The position numbers and the translations under genes are program-made. Under the pieces are notes generated by a model. It had not been told where the DNA came from and did no database searches. It saw only the letters and a list, made by a program, of their open reading frames with translations. DNA of 64,000 nucleotides from Numida meleagris (Eukaryota; Chordata; Aves; Galliformes; Numididae): the NCBI RefSeq assembly GCF_002078875.1, contig NC_034421.1, positions 4,917,800 to 4,981,799 of the forward strand, read 5' to 3'. This document shows positions 13,401 through 25,400 of this stretch, in pieces; the stretch's first letter is position 1; every line of letters starts with the position of its first letter.

Positions 13401-16400
13401 AGGGGCGAGGAGCCAGAAAAACATCATTCTGGGTTGCATTTCATCGCCATGGCAACTTCTTGGAAACCTTACAGGATCTGAGCTCCTGAGCACCAAATAA
13501 GGGAAGCGGCTGTGGGGAGGACAGCAACTCCCCATGCATGCAGCCGGACTCCCCACGTGCTTGGGGACGGGGTGAGCATGGAGCCTGGTGACACTTTTCC
13601 CACATTGGGTTGAGACACAGCATCCAGCAGCCTTGGGGGATGCTGCCTCCCAAACCCCATCCTGCTTGCTGCTCTCTTTCTACCCTCTCCATCAGAGCAT
13701 CCCGTTGCTCCCAGCCTTGCGACAGCAGCGGTGCTACTGGAAAAAAGCTCAAATTCGCTTTACAAATCCAAGCTCTGTGTGGGACCTGTTGCTCGATGGG
13801 TGCTTTGCTGTTGTGGGTGCTCACGGTCAACCTGCAGAGCCAGAAGGAAAACGGGAAAGCACCTTTGCTTCATCCCCTGAATCATGCCGACGCAGGCAGC
13901 AAATCAATGCCAGGGAGAAAACCAGCACCAAATCCCCCTCTGTGAAATGGCTGCTCCTGAAGTTGGCTGCTGTTCAGCTCTCTCTCCGTGCGCTGGTGGA
14001 GAAAGGCTGATTTCTTTCTAAAGGCGGCTGCGTGCTAATCCGGCGGCAGATCATGTCTGAGAGCTGCTCAGGGAGTGATGGACACCTTTGTGATTTAAGA
14101 AAGAAAAAAAAAAGAGAGAAGCTACTTAGGATATTTCTGCTTGTTCTTAACTCCCATGCAGTTTTCCTTCTCCCTGTTACATCAGGGCTTGGCTGTGCTC
14201 CCTGGGGCATGAGGCTCATTTTCAGCTTGCCCCATTGTTTTGCACCTTCACCCTGCCGAACACTGGGGTGGGAGCAATGCAAGTGAAGCTAGGAATATTG
14301 CTCCAGCAGCTGCAGTTTGGGCTGGGCTTGCTAGATGCAGTGCTGGAGTTGTTTTCACCTTTACTTTGCAGTCAGCTTGAGGTCTTAGGAGAAATAGGCC
14401 AGGTTTCTCTTTCACTGTTGGCCCTGCAGGAGGAGGAGCGTGCTGCCCTGTCTGCTCTCAGCTCCTGGGAAACTGAGACATGATCTGGGGCTGAAATCTG
14501 GGGTTGGAGATGCTGCCCTCTGCTTCAGGATTGTTTTGCACCAGGCTGCGTGAGACGTGCGTAAGGACAGCACGCTGCGGTGTTGCTGCAGCCGGAGATT
14601 GGTTTTAGTGGTGTTGGGGCACGCTCCTTTTTTGAGCTATTCATTCTGAAAGACAAAGAGTTAATTGCGCTGCTTGTTCATAGACTGCCTTTTGGCCCTC
14701 GTTTCTGTGTCTAATTAAATACATGTCTACAAATAATTATACGGGGGCGTGTGTAAGGAGTCTATAAAGATAGATATCCAAAGCTGGTGATCAGCTTTGG
14801 GCTTTTGAATCAATGAACAGAGCATGGCTGAGGCTGGAAGGACCCCAGCAACGTCCGGTCCGACCCCCCCGAGCAGCAGCACCTCCAGCGAGTCGTGGCC
14901 CTCTGGATCATTTACCTCCGACACTGCATTCCTTTAGGATGAAATTTCCAAGGGTTTTTTTTTTCCAAACTGAGGTCATTTGCTGATACGACAAGAGCAA
15001 AACATCTGCTGACGAGCAAAGCCAAACCCCACATGAGCTGGGAAAGCTGCTGTGCACCTAACCTGGGCTGCTATGGGAGCCGTCCGATGTGCAGAGTCCT
15101 TTGTAGCTGGCCACGATGGGTCTTGTTTTAAAGTAACCTCGATGCAATGCTGTATTTTCCTTTCTAAAAGCAGCGTCCTGCTGCACACTGGAAGCACTCG
15201 GGTGCGACACGGTGCTGGGTGGTTTTTCTACTTTTTATCAGTGGCACATAACAAACCGGTTGTGACAAATTAAGAACGCAGCTGCTAGTGGCAGGGAATT
15301 AATTTTCTTCTACATCCAATATACATTCTCTTGATTTCTGGGTTGTTGTTGTTGTTTTTTTTTTTCTGACACTACATTATGACATTGAGAGAGTTCATTC
15401 CTGGCACATGGACCTGGCGCTGCTCCGTGTCTGTGAAGCCTGCAGACAGAGCAGGGACACGAGGATGCACACACAGAGGGACGTGGTGGAGGCTGTGCAT
15501 TGTTTGCTTCTGTTACTGAGGGTGCCCTGCCCCCAAAACTGCTGTAGCAGAAATGCTAAGTCATGGCCTGAACCAGTGATGGAGCAGCTGGTGGGAAGGC
15601 AGAGCCAGCCCAGGGGAGCTCAGGTGTGTGCAATGCACCTGAGTGACTGATAGAGATGGAGCCAGGATCCACCCCTTCCAAGACCTCATTTAAGGGTTGG
15701 CAGTAGAGGTGAGGGGATCTTGCTGGAGATCCCTGCCTACCTGAGACTTTTCAGGAGTAAGCAGCTTTTTTTTTTTTTTTTTTTCTCCTTTGTTTTTGTG
15801 TCCATGGCTGCTGCATTTGGGCTTATCCTCACTTGTTGCAGCGTAGGACTTTGCTGCACTGCTATTAATGCTGTGTTTTCCATTGCATTATAGCATTACA
15901 ACTGAAAATGTGGAGGGAATGGGTAGTGCTTCCCCCAGGCACAGAGCCCCTCTCACCTCACCACTCCCTGTTCCCTCTAGGAGCCCGGCCCTGCAAAGAT
16001 GGCTGTGACCAGCAGCAACATCCCCAGTGCTGAGAAGGTCCCTGCCACCAAGTCCACGTTGTGGCAGGAGGAAATGAGGGGTAAAGAGCCACCAGACACG
16101 GGCAGCATCAGCCCAGTGCAGAGCCCAGTGCAGGGGGTTGCCAGCTCCCTGAAGGATCCTGTGTTGGACAGCAAGGAAGGTAAGGTGATGCCACGGGGAC
16201 GTGGCTCTGGGCACCCTATTCTGGTGTCCCTGCTTGAGCAGAGGTTGGACCAGATGGACCTGGAACTCCATCCTCAGCCATATCACTCTGTCATTCTGGG
16301 ATGGGGATCATGTCCCATCAATGCAAAACTGCTCAGTAAGACTAAGCTTAGACATTAAAATGCTGCCCCAGGGCTCCTGGGGGCCACCTGCCCTCACGTG

Positions 16401-19400
16401 GAGGGGGGAAAATGCTTTTATAGCACCTCTGCGGGCCCCCTGGGGCAGCCCATGGGGTGTGGGGGCTGCCAAGCCCTGAGTGCTGCTTCCTCATCCGGCC
16501 CCTGCAGCAGGGCCCTGTTTATATTTGGTCTCTGATTAGTCCATGGAAGGCGCCCAGGGCCACAGTATTGTTCTCCCTGAAACAATAAGGGATGGGGATT
16601 TTTCCTGCCCTGGGCTGAGGATAAGTTTCCTTTATCTGCGCGATGGGAGCAGGAGCAATGGAGCTGCTTTCTTCCTGCTCCCCTTGCAAAGAGTGGTGCA
16701 TCCGTCATGTTTCCTTGGAGCTGTGGCTGCTGCTTGGAGGGACAGAGGTGGGAATGGGTGGAGGCATTCACGCAAAGCTTTCCCAGCCACCAAAAGAGAA
16801 GTTTCCCCGTTTATATAAGGCCTACTCAGTTTCTTTGAAACAAAAAACAAGCAGAAGTGAAAAATGCTAGAATTCACACCTTTCCTATGTTTTTTAATGG
16901 GTGAGAGTGTGGATGTTTATGCTGTCCACACCTGGGACGCTGTCTGTGCCACCCCATGCAGCACTGGGATTCTGTAAGCCCTCGAGGTGTCCTGTGCCCC
17001 CAGGATTCCCAGCTCCCTGCAGAGCATCTCCCCTTCTGCACAAGCCAGAAGGGTTGGGGTTGGGACTGGGGTCAGGCTGGGAGAGCCTGTGATGCTGAGG
17101 GGCTCAGGCTGTCCCTGCTCTCTTCCTGCACTGTTCCTGCTTGGAATCGTGGCATTTTTTTGTTAAAAGCAAAACTCAGACTTGAAACCAAATGTAGTTT
17201 ACTTCTCCCTTAGACGAGAGCTCCATGAATGGGGACCGGATAGACTGTGGGCGGAAGACTCGGGTTGAGAGCGGCTACTTCTCCTTGGAGAAGACCAAGC
17301 AAGACTCGAAGCTGGAAGAGCAGCAGCTGCCGCCACCTCCGAGCCCACCCAGCCCCAGCACCCCGAACAACAGGTACAGTTATCCCAAATCGCCCTCACA
17401 GGAGCATGCCCAGCCCTTTCCTTCCCCAGGTACCCGATCAGGCGACCGAGTGATTCACAGCTTTTCTCTGAACTCCTTGGACTCGAAGAGCAGTTGCCCC
17501 ATGCACAAGGACTCCAGCAGCAGAGATGTAGGAAGGGGAGCTGAGAAATCGGGGCGTCCCCTTTCTTTTAAAGCCAGCCGGCAGTACACCACCCTGGCCG
17601 ACGTTCCCAAGGCCGTTAGGATCAGTAATCGTGAGGCCTTCCAGGTGGAGAGGAAGCGGCTAGAGCGGAGAACCCGGGCGCGTAGCCCTGGGAGAGAAGA
17701 AGTGGCCCGGCTCTTTGGCAATGAGAGAAGGTAAGGGAAGAGTGGCTCGCCTCCCTCTTGCATGCTCGCAGCATCAGCGAGGTTTGGGCTCGTCCTCCCC
17801 AATGCAGCCCCAGACGGAGGGATTGGCAGGCTGCGTTGTGAATCGTAGAATCATGGAGGGGTTGGGTTGGAAGGGACCTTGAAGCCCCTACAGTTCTAAG
17901 CCCTGCTGTGGGCTGGCTGCCCTCCCCTGCTCAGGCTGCCCAGACGCTATCCATGGCCTTGGGCACCTCCGTGAGGGGGCACCCACCACTCTGAGCTGCA
18001 GTCTCTGAGTAAAAACTTCCCTCCTAACATCTAACCTAAATCTCCCCTCTCTTAGTTCAGCCCCTTTGCATTGCAGCACTTGTGGATTTTGGGGCAAACA
18101 CGTTGCCAATCCACACCATCCAGGCAATGCGGTGGCCTTAGCAGATGTCACTCAGCTTGGTGACATTTGGATGCCGCACTTGCAAGCAAGCCCACCCTCC
18201 CTGGCACGGCACACGCGGGCAGCTGGCACCATTAATTAGGTTAGCTCTCTAAACGGTGTTAGAGCCGGGTGCGTTATGCAACTGCCTAATGAGCTGAGAG
18301 AGGTTTCAAAATGTCACGGCATTAATCTGGGAGAGGAGAGTCGGGTGCTGGGCTGCAAACCAGTTTAGTGCAGAGGAGGTGAGGAGGGCATCTGCAGGCA
18401 TGCTCAGCAGTCACTGGGTGAGGTGAAGGATGAGAGATGCTTTAGTGCAACGAGGGCAGCAGAGCAAACCAGGAGACAGGCCCCGGGCGAGAGGGCTATC
18501 TGCCAGTCTGATTTTCTCGCCTTGATTTTCCTCTGGGCATGTTCTCTCTAGTGTGATTTCAGCGGCGCTGCTGGTTTGTTTCTTCACAGCCCCTAAAGGA
18601 CTGTTTTCCAGCCTGGCATCCGAGAGCTGGGAGCAGGTGTGGGAGCTCTGTGCCCACGCTGTGGGTTGGCAGCAGGATCTCGAACCCATCCCATCCCTGG
18701 CAGCACGCGGAGCTTGGGGCAGAGGAGTGGGGCATGGGGTTGGCTTTCTCCCTGTATTAGGAAGGGTGCTGGGCAGGTCCCTTCATCCCCCCAGCTGGGG
18801 ACAGGGCTGGTGGCTGGCAAGCTGGCCTTGTAGTGTGTTGGTCCAGGTGTGGGTGACTTTGTGTCCCTGTGGGGTTGCTTGCGTGGTCCCCAGTGCTGAC
18901 AGTCACTTGCTCCAGCTCCCATGGGCACCAGGCAGTTTTGGGATCTGGTATGCCAAAAAGGACCTGGGGTGTGCCAGCAGGACAGAGAAGGCAGAGGTTT
19001 GTATACAGGTAGTGGGGACTGTGAGAGGATGCTGCTGCCGGGGAGTGCCTTTTTTAATGTCAACCCCACTCATTTCCTGCTGGCAGGTGCCTTTTCTTAG
19101 GGAGGGTCTGTTTCTACCAGCTCAGCTGGGCTCCTGGGGCCTTTAGCAGGAGTTTATTGCTGCATTGAAATGGACAAAACGTCTCCCATTTCTCAGAGCT
19201 GTACAGAGAGAGGAGTGGGGATCTCGTGCCCATAGGGCTGAGCCTGGTCCAGCACAGGGTGTGGAGTCTGGGGGTGATGGATGCAGCTCTGGGGGGCCAG
19301 GGGGGTTTGGCACCTGTGTCCAGGTGGGCTCAGCAGGGTGCAGAGAGGCAGTTCAGCATAGCACCAGAGAGCTCCCATCTGCCCTGCTCACCTTGGCTTG

Positions 19401-22400
19401 GCTGCTTTATAAATATGAGTTCACTGAGTGCACAGATTCCTTTCTCCGCCCCGACACCCCTCCAAATTCAGGCTGTACTTCTTGAGGTTGAGCACATACA
19501 ATAACTCACTTGCATGCTGCAGGGTCAGCTTCTCCCGCTGGGTTTAACACCATTCCTAATCCTCCTCCTCAGTAACCCACTAACACATCTGTGAGTGTTT
19601 GCCTGAAGTCCTTTGCCCACGCACGAACCTCATGGGCACTGCTGGGCATGGCTCAGCTTTGCCTTTGGACTCTCAGTGCAGCCAGATGGACTCACTCTGG
19701 TTCTCTCAGTATTTTTGTCCCTTCCTCCCACTTTTAACCCACTGTAAATCAGTGCAGGGGTGCCAGAGCTATGGATGGGAGAGAACTATGTTACTACCTG
19801 GTGCTCCATCCTGAGTGACACACCTGCGGTCTGAGCTCCAGATAGAGCTGTTTTTCAGGCTCTTGCCCTGTCTTCCCTATAGTAAGAGAGATTACGTGAC
19901 TGATGTCCATGACTGTGCTGGAAATGTTCCACGTTGACCATTTATTCCCAGTGCTTACTCCACGCCCCATGCAGACGTCTGGGCTCGTGGTTGCTTCTGA
20001 AGCGTGCATCAGAAAGCAGCCCTGAGCAGGAGATAGCTGCTGGATTTTGGCACGTGGGGGCCTGTGGAGTGTGAGTTCCCTCTGCTGGCATGCACGGGAC
20101 AGGGCTGCGGCTCCGCAGACCACAGGGGTTGAACCATGTCCCTGCTCCCTTATCCCAGCCCTGTGCAGGATGGGACCGTTTCCAGGCAGCGATTTGGAAA
20201 CCCCATAGATGAGTGTTGAAGCCCATTTTGCACAGCAAAGGGGGCTGTGGCAGCTGCAAGCTGAATCCCACGCTTGGATGCTGGTCCCTGCATCTCAGCA
20301 GAGCAGGGATAAATCTTGGTGTATCTCAGCAGCTTCGGGAGGCTTTGGGAGGGGCATTGCTGTTGGATGGGGTGTCCTCGGGGTGCAGGAGCCTGGAGCT
20401 CACTCCCTTGGCTTTTCTTGCACGCTTCTTGCGCTGCACCCTTGGAAAATGCAGCTTTTCCCACTGACCCTGTGCTCTGCTTGTGCTGGCAGGAGTCTGC
20501 TGTGTCAGAGTGCAGCCAGGGCTGGGGGATGTTTCTAACCTCAATAAGCAGCAGAGCTACTTTTCTTTTTCAAATTCCTTCTCCGGAGCTTCTTGGGATG
20601 TAAGGCTTTGCTCTGGATGCTGCTGCAGCAAAGACAGGACTGCCTGCTCTCCAAAACAGAGCTTTCTTTTCCTTTTAGAACTATCCTCTTTGTTTTTGTG
20701 TACCTTTTGGGGGCAATTTCTCATCCTTTTCCTGAGGCTCGCTGTCTCTCTTGCTGCTAAATAATGAATGAATCCACTACAGATAAGCCCTTTCTTCCAA
20801 TCAAAGAACACTGCTTCAGTGACAGCTTGTTGGCCGTGAGAGCTCTCCTTCCCCCTGCACACACCCCTCCAGCTGCCAGCCAAGACCTGCAGCTCGGGTT
20901 CCCTGCCTGGCAGAGATGAGCAGCCCGCATGGGAGTGGAGCTCCCTGGGACGAGTTCCGTCGCGCAGCACCGAGCAGCAGTGCAGCTTTCCAGCCGCTCC
21001 ATCCCTCCCTGCCTGCAGCCCAGCACTGTCAGCGTGGAGCTGCGTTCCTGGGGAGCCCTCACAGTAACCTCTCTGAAACACTGAGCTGATGGGAAACACG
21101 ATTCTTTCCTGTAATCCGAATGATATTAACCCTCGGGGCTGTGATTGGGTTGCAGTGATTTTTATTTTTATTTTTTTTCCCCCCCCTCCTCCTTTTTCAG
21201 TGATGAATTACTGGAATGGTTTTGATTTTGTTTTATATGTAGATGCGGATATATAATTTCCTCTTCTGTTCATTCATTTTCCAGCCTTGTTTTCTTCCAG
21301 GTCTTGTTGCTCTCCACCTTCTCCTGCTGTGTTGCTGTGTGACGTGTCCGCCTTTACTTCGCCTGCTTCGCTACCATCTCATCTCAATCTCAAGCCGTAG
21401 AACAACCTGGTGGTGCAGCCCCTTTCATGAGAAATCAACCTGCTTCTGATTTTATTTTTATGTTTTTGTTCTTTTTTTTTTTGTTTTTTTTCTCTTGATT
21501 TGTTTTTCCTCAGGCCTTCATCTGTTAGGGCCCAGACAATGTTAATTCACGAACCTCTTCCTCCCTCCTTAACTGAGTCTCAGAGGTTTGGGCCGGGGTG
21601 AAAAGGGGGTGGCTGGGTTAAAAAGTCATCTCCAAAACAGTTCTCCGTGTGTTGGTGAGCGGAGGATGTGGATTTCAGCTCTGTGAGCTGGGTGATATGA
21701 CACACATCTCACCTGAGCAGAACATCCTGGAGAGATCGAGAGCTCTGCATGAGCCCTGGGACCTGTTTGCTCCCATTCTGTGAACTGGGAGGCAGTGGGG
21801 GCTGAACAGGTGTCCCCCAGAAACACCACAGATGTGAATTTAAAAAGCAAAGCTCCCCCCCCGGCCCAGTTCTGTCCCTTGCTCCTGGCAGCCTGGCTGT
21901 GAGCAGCAGCGCCCACCGGGCTGAGCTGTGCTCGGATTGTGTCTCCCTGATGGGATTTGGTGCAATGTTAGTTTAAAACTAAACATCTCGTGGGTTTTTG
22001 TTTTGTTTTTTTTTAAGTTCTAACCTGCTGTTCCTTTTTGTGAAAAGTGTTAAAAATGTTTTTGATGACCTGTTTTCCCTCATGTGGTTGCCCTTACGAT
22101 TTTCATGCATGTTGGAGGTTCCTGATTTTAGGTGTCCAAATGCTGTTTCAGGCTCCTCTCTGGGCTGAGTGTTTTGGGGAGGTTCAAAATGGGGATTTAA
22201 ACCTCACAGTTTGGGGCTCAGTTGGTTTGTGTCCTGGGGGTGGGTTAGTGCATTGCCTTCTCAGGTTGTGCTAAAAGCCCAGAGCTGGTTCTTGACCAAA
22301 CCCCTGGGCATGCCAGTTTTAGACCAGCAGGTCCTTAGAAAATTCTGTTATTTCTACTCCTGTGGATCAGCAGACAGCTTTTCCTGCTGAAGTGGCACTT

Positions 22401-25400
22401 CCACCTGCAGAAGTTTGTTTTTTGCCTTTTGGGAGCATCCCTCTATATAGGGTGCGTGCCACTCCATTGTAGTTCTCCGTCCTGGGAGAGCTGGGTGCTG
22501 TGATGCGGTGGGGGTGCCCAGCTGCAGGTAGGGGCCAGGTGTGCTCCTGCTCCCTCCAGCAGCCTTGCAGGCCAGTTTCAGCAGAGGGCAGGGCTTTTGC
22601 AGGGGATGCCCACGTGGGATGTCCAGACCTGCAGCTGGATGCACCTATGTATGCTCCAGTTTGATGCATCACCTGCGTGGTCTGAGGTTACAGGATACAG
22701 ATGGGGTGACCTGGAGCTGCCCAGCACCCCAGTGGGGTGTGATTTTTGTGCTCTGTGGTCTCAGGTTGTTGGTAGCTGCAGCGTTAGGCTGTAGGAGCAA
22801 TGAGCACTGGGTCGAGCAGTTGTGCAGCAGCCTCAGGCAGCCCTCGTGCATCGGGACTGTGAGCTCCGCGCGGCTCTGTGCCCATGATTAAAGCAGCTCT
22901 GCCTTCCCCTTTCTCTCTGTTTTCCAGGCGATCCCAGGTAATTGAGAAATTCGAGGCATTAGACATCGAGAACGCAGAGCACATGGAGACGAGCGTGCCA
23001 GCGGGAGCTGCCCTTTCCAGTGAGACGCGGCAGGGCAGGAGTGAGAAGAGGGTTTTCCCTCGGAAACGGGTAAGTGGTTTCCATACAACCATGGCACCAC
23101 CAGGGTCTCGTGGTGGGGTTTGGGTTGAGCAGTGGGATCGTGGGCAGTGAGCGCTGCTGGCTCAGCCCATGCAGGTCAGGGCAGAAAATGAGGTTATCTC
23201 TTCTGTCTTCCGGAATAGAAAGAGGGAAACGTCAGATCTGGCACAGCAGGACACATCCTCATGGCATGAAATAACAAAAAGAGCAGGCAATCTTGAGTCC
23301 CGGTTGTGCTTAGATGTATTGGGAACAGCTTAATCCCTGAGAGGCCTGAAAAAAGATCTTGCCAGTGAGGTGACGCTTGTTCTGAGCCCGAGGTGCCCCC
23401 AAAATATGTGGGTTTTTATGCCACGAGCCAGAGAGCGGGACTCGCTGCCCTAGTTCTGCACTGACCTGGGCTCTGCTGTCTGCACAGGACTTCACGTGCG
23501 AAGGGGCGGCCATGGGCTCCATCCTGGACGTGTCTGCATCTCCGCTGTCCCCACACCGCCGGGCCAAGTCGCTGGACAGAAGGTCCACGGAGTCCTCCAT
23601 GACGGTGAGCCACTGGGGCTGTGGCCTTTGCCGTGTGGGTGGATGCCAGAGCCTTTCCCACGCAGCTCCAGTGGAAATCTCATCCTCTGTTCTCCCTTTC
23701 GCCAGCGCATAGGGTGTCCGGTGTGGTTGTGTTGGAGCAGGTGGTTGGGTTTGACTTGAATCAGGTGTCGCTAATGCTGAGGGTTGGAGCTGTGCTTTTT
23801 GCCTCTTCCATTCTACTGCCGCAGAAATTAAAACGCAGGCAGTGCTTCCTGACTGATGCATATTTGAGTAATGGGTACCAAGCCAAGTTCGTATTTGGTT
23901 TGGTAAGGAGAGCTTAATGCGTGGCCCAGTTTTCCAGCAGTGCTTCCGTGATGTTTGTGCAGTTGCAAGTTGGTGTTAGTGGAACGAGCTCTTCCATTTG
24001 CATGTTCCAAATGCTCAGCAGACCTGGAGGCAAACAGTGCAAAGCAAGCATGAAGCACCCTCCTCTCTCTCTCCACCCTCTGTAGGAACAAAACAAATAC
24101 ACTAATCTCCCAGAAAGCTTACTTAGCCATTGTAAATACGTGGTATTTACATTTTTCATGGGTGGACAGCTTGTATTCAAGGACTTGTCAAAAAATGCAG
24201 TAGCTTGGCGTTTCTGTGGGGCTTTTTGCATAGACGTGTAGTGCCACAAGAGTGATTTTAAAATACCTGGTAATAAAAAGGTACAAGAAGTGCATATCAG
24301 CTGACTGTGCACATCATCTGACGCGCAAGAAAACCATGCAGTCAGTGGGAGGCATTAAATACACTCTTATCATGCTAATCCTGCTGTAAAATCAACTGCA
24401 TAAGAGAGATGTCCTCACCTGCTGTTGTGATTGCCTGACTCTCCCCTGCCCATTAGGTTTGCTGCGTGAGACCAGGTTGGGATAAAAGCTGAGGGAGAGT
24501 CGATCCTTTGTTAGGCGGTGCACAGGGAAAGGCTTGAGCGAGTCCCAAGCCTCTGAGCGTGATCCTGCCAGAACTTGAGTAGAGGAGAAACGTGCAGGTA
24601 GGGGTAAATGAGGCCTGAAATGGAGGTGTCCAGCTCTCGTGGCCTGCTTCAAAGATTGAAAATGCATTTTTATGTACAGTTTGTTTGTGATGTTCGAGGG
24701 ATTCGGGAAGGGCAAGGCAGCATTCGCTCTCCCCTGGTGATTTTGTGCTGAATTCCCACCGCTTTGGGAGCACGGGAATGCCACACAGCGCAGGTTTGGC
24801 CAAGCAGCCTTCCAGTTGGACACTGCACCCTGCAGGTGTGCTGCTCTCCTCCCCTCCTCTGCTCCCCTGGTACATGGAGGGGCACAGCCCTGAGGGAGCA
24901 AAAGCATTTACCCTGCATCCTTCCTGGTGCTGCTGGGAGTGATCCTGCACTGCCCAGTGCTTTCCTTGCTGGCTGCGTGAAGTAGCAGGTGGCATTTGGG
25001 TGGCACAGTGCTGGGATTCCCTGTATTTCCCGGCTCTGCACGTGGGAACTCAGCCTGGTGCTGAGCCCGTGCATGGAACTGCACATCCTTTTTCTCTCCT
25101 AGTAGATAAGAGGGGGACAAAAATGCATGCAGTCTTGCTAACCCCTTACTTCTCCTCCCTTTGTAATTGTGGTGCGAAAGTGGGAAATCAGAGCTGCTAG
25201 GAAGGAGACAACCTACATGAATCATAGAGCAGATCCTAGTGCCTTCTTGGAGCAGACATTTAGCCCCCACACAGTGCAGTGATCCAGCTTCACTGCTGCT
25301 GGTTCCTTTGGTTGCTGTGCTGGGTCTTACTGCGCTGCTGCTTGTTCCCAGGCTGGATGTGGCTGTTCTGACCACCTCTGTCCTTCCTTGCAGCCCGACC

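Larger units (their letters stand above)
12431..15980 (+). other. MPRIP: MPRIP intron
   Basis: Contains the diverged CR1-like fragment at 14806, T tracts at about 14957, 15355 and 15768, and an AT-rich unique block at 14635-14760. No gene seen. Confidence 0.7.
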
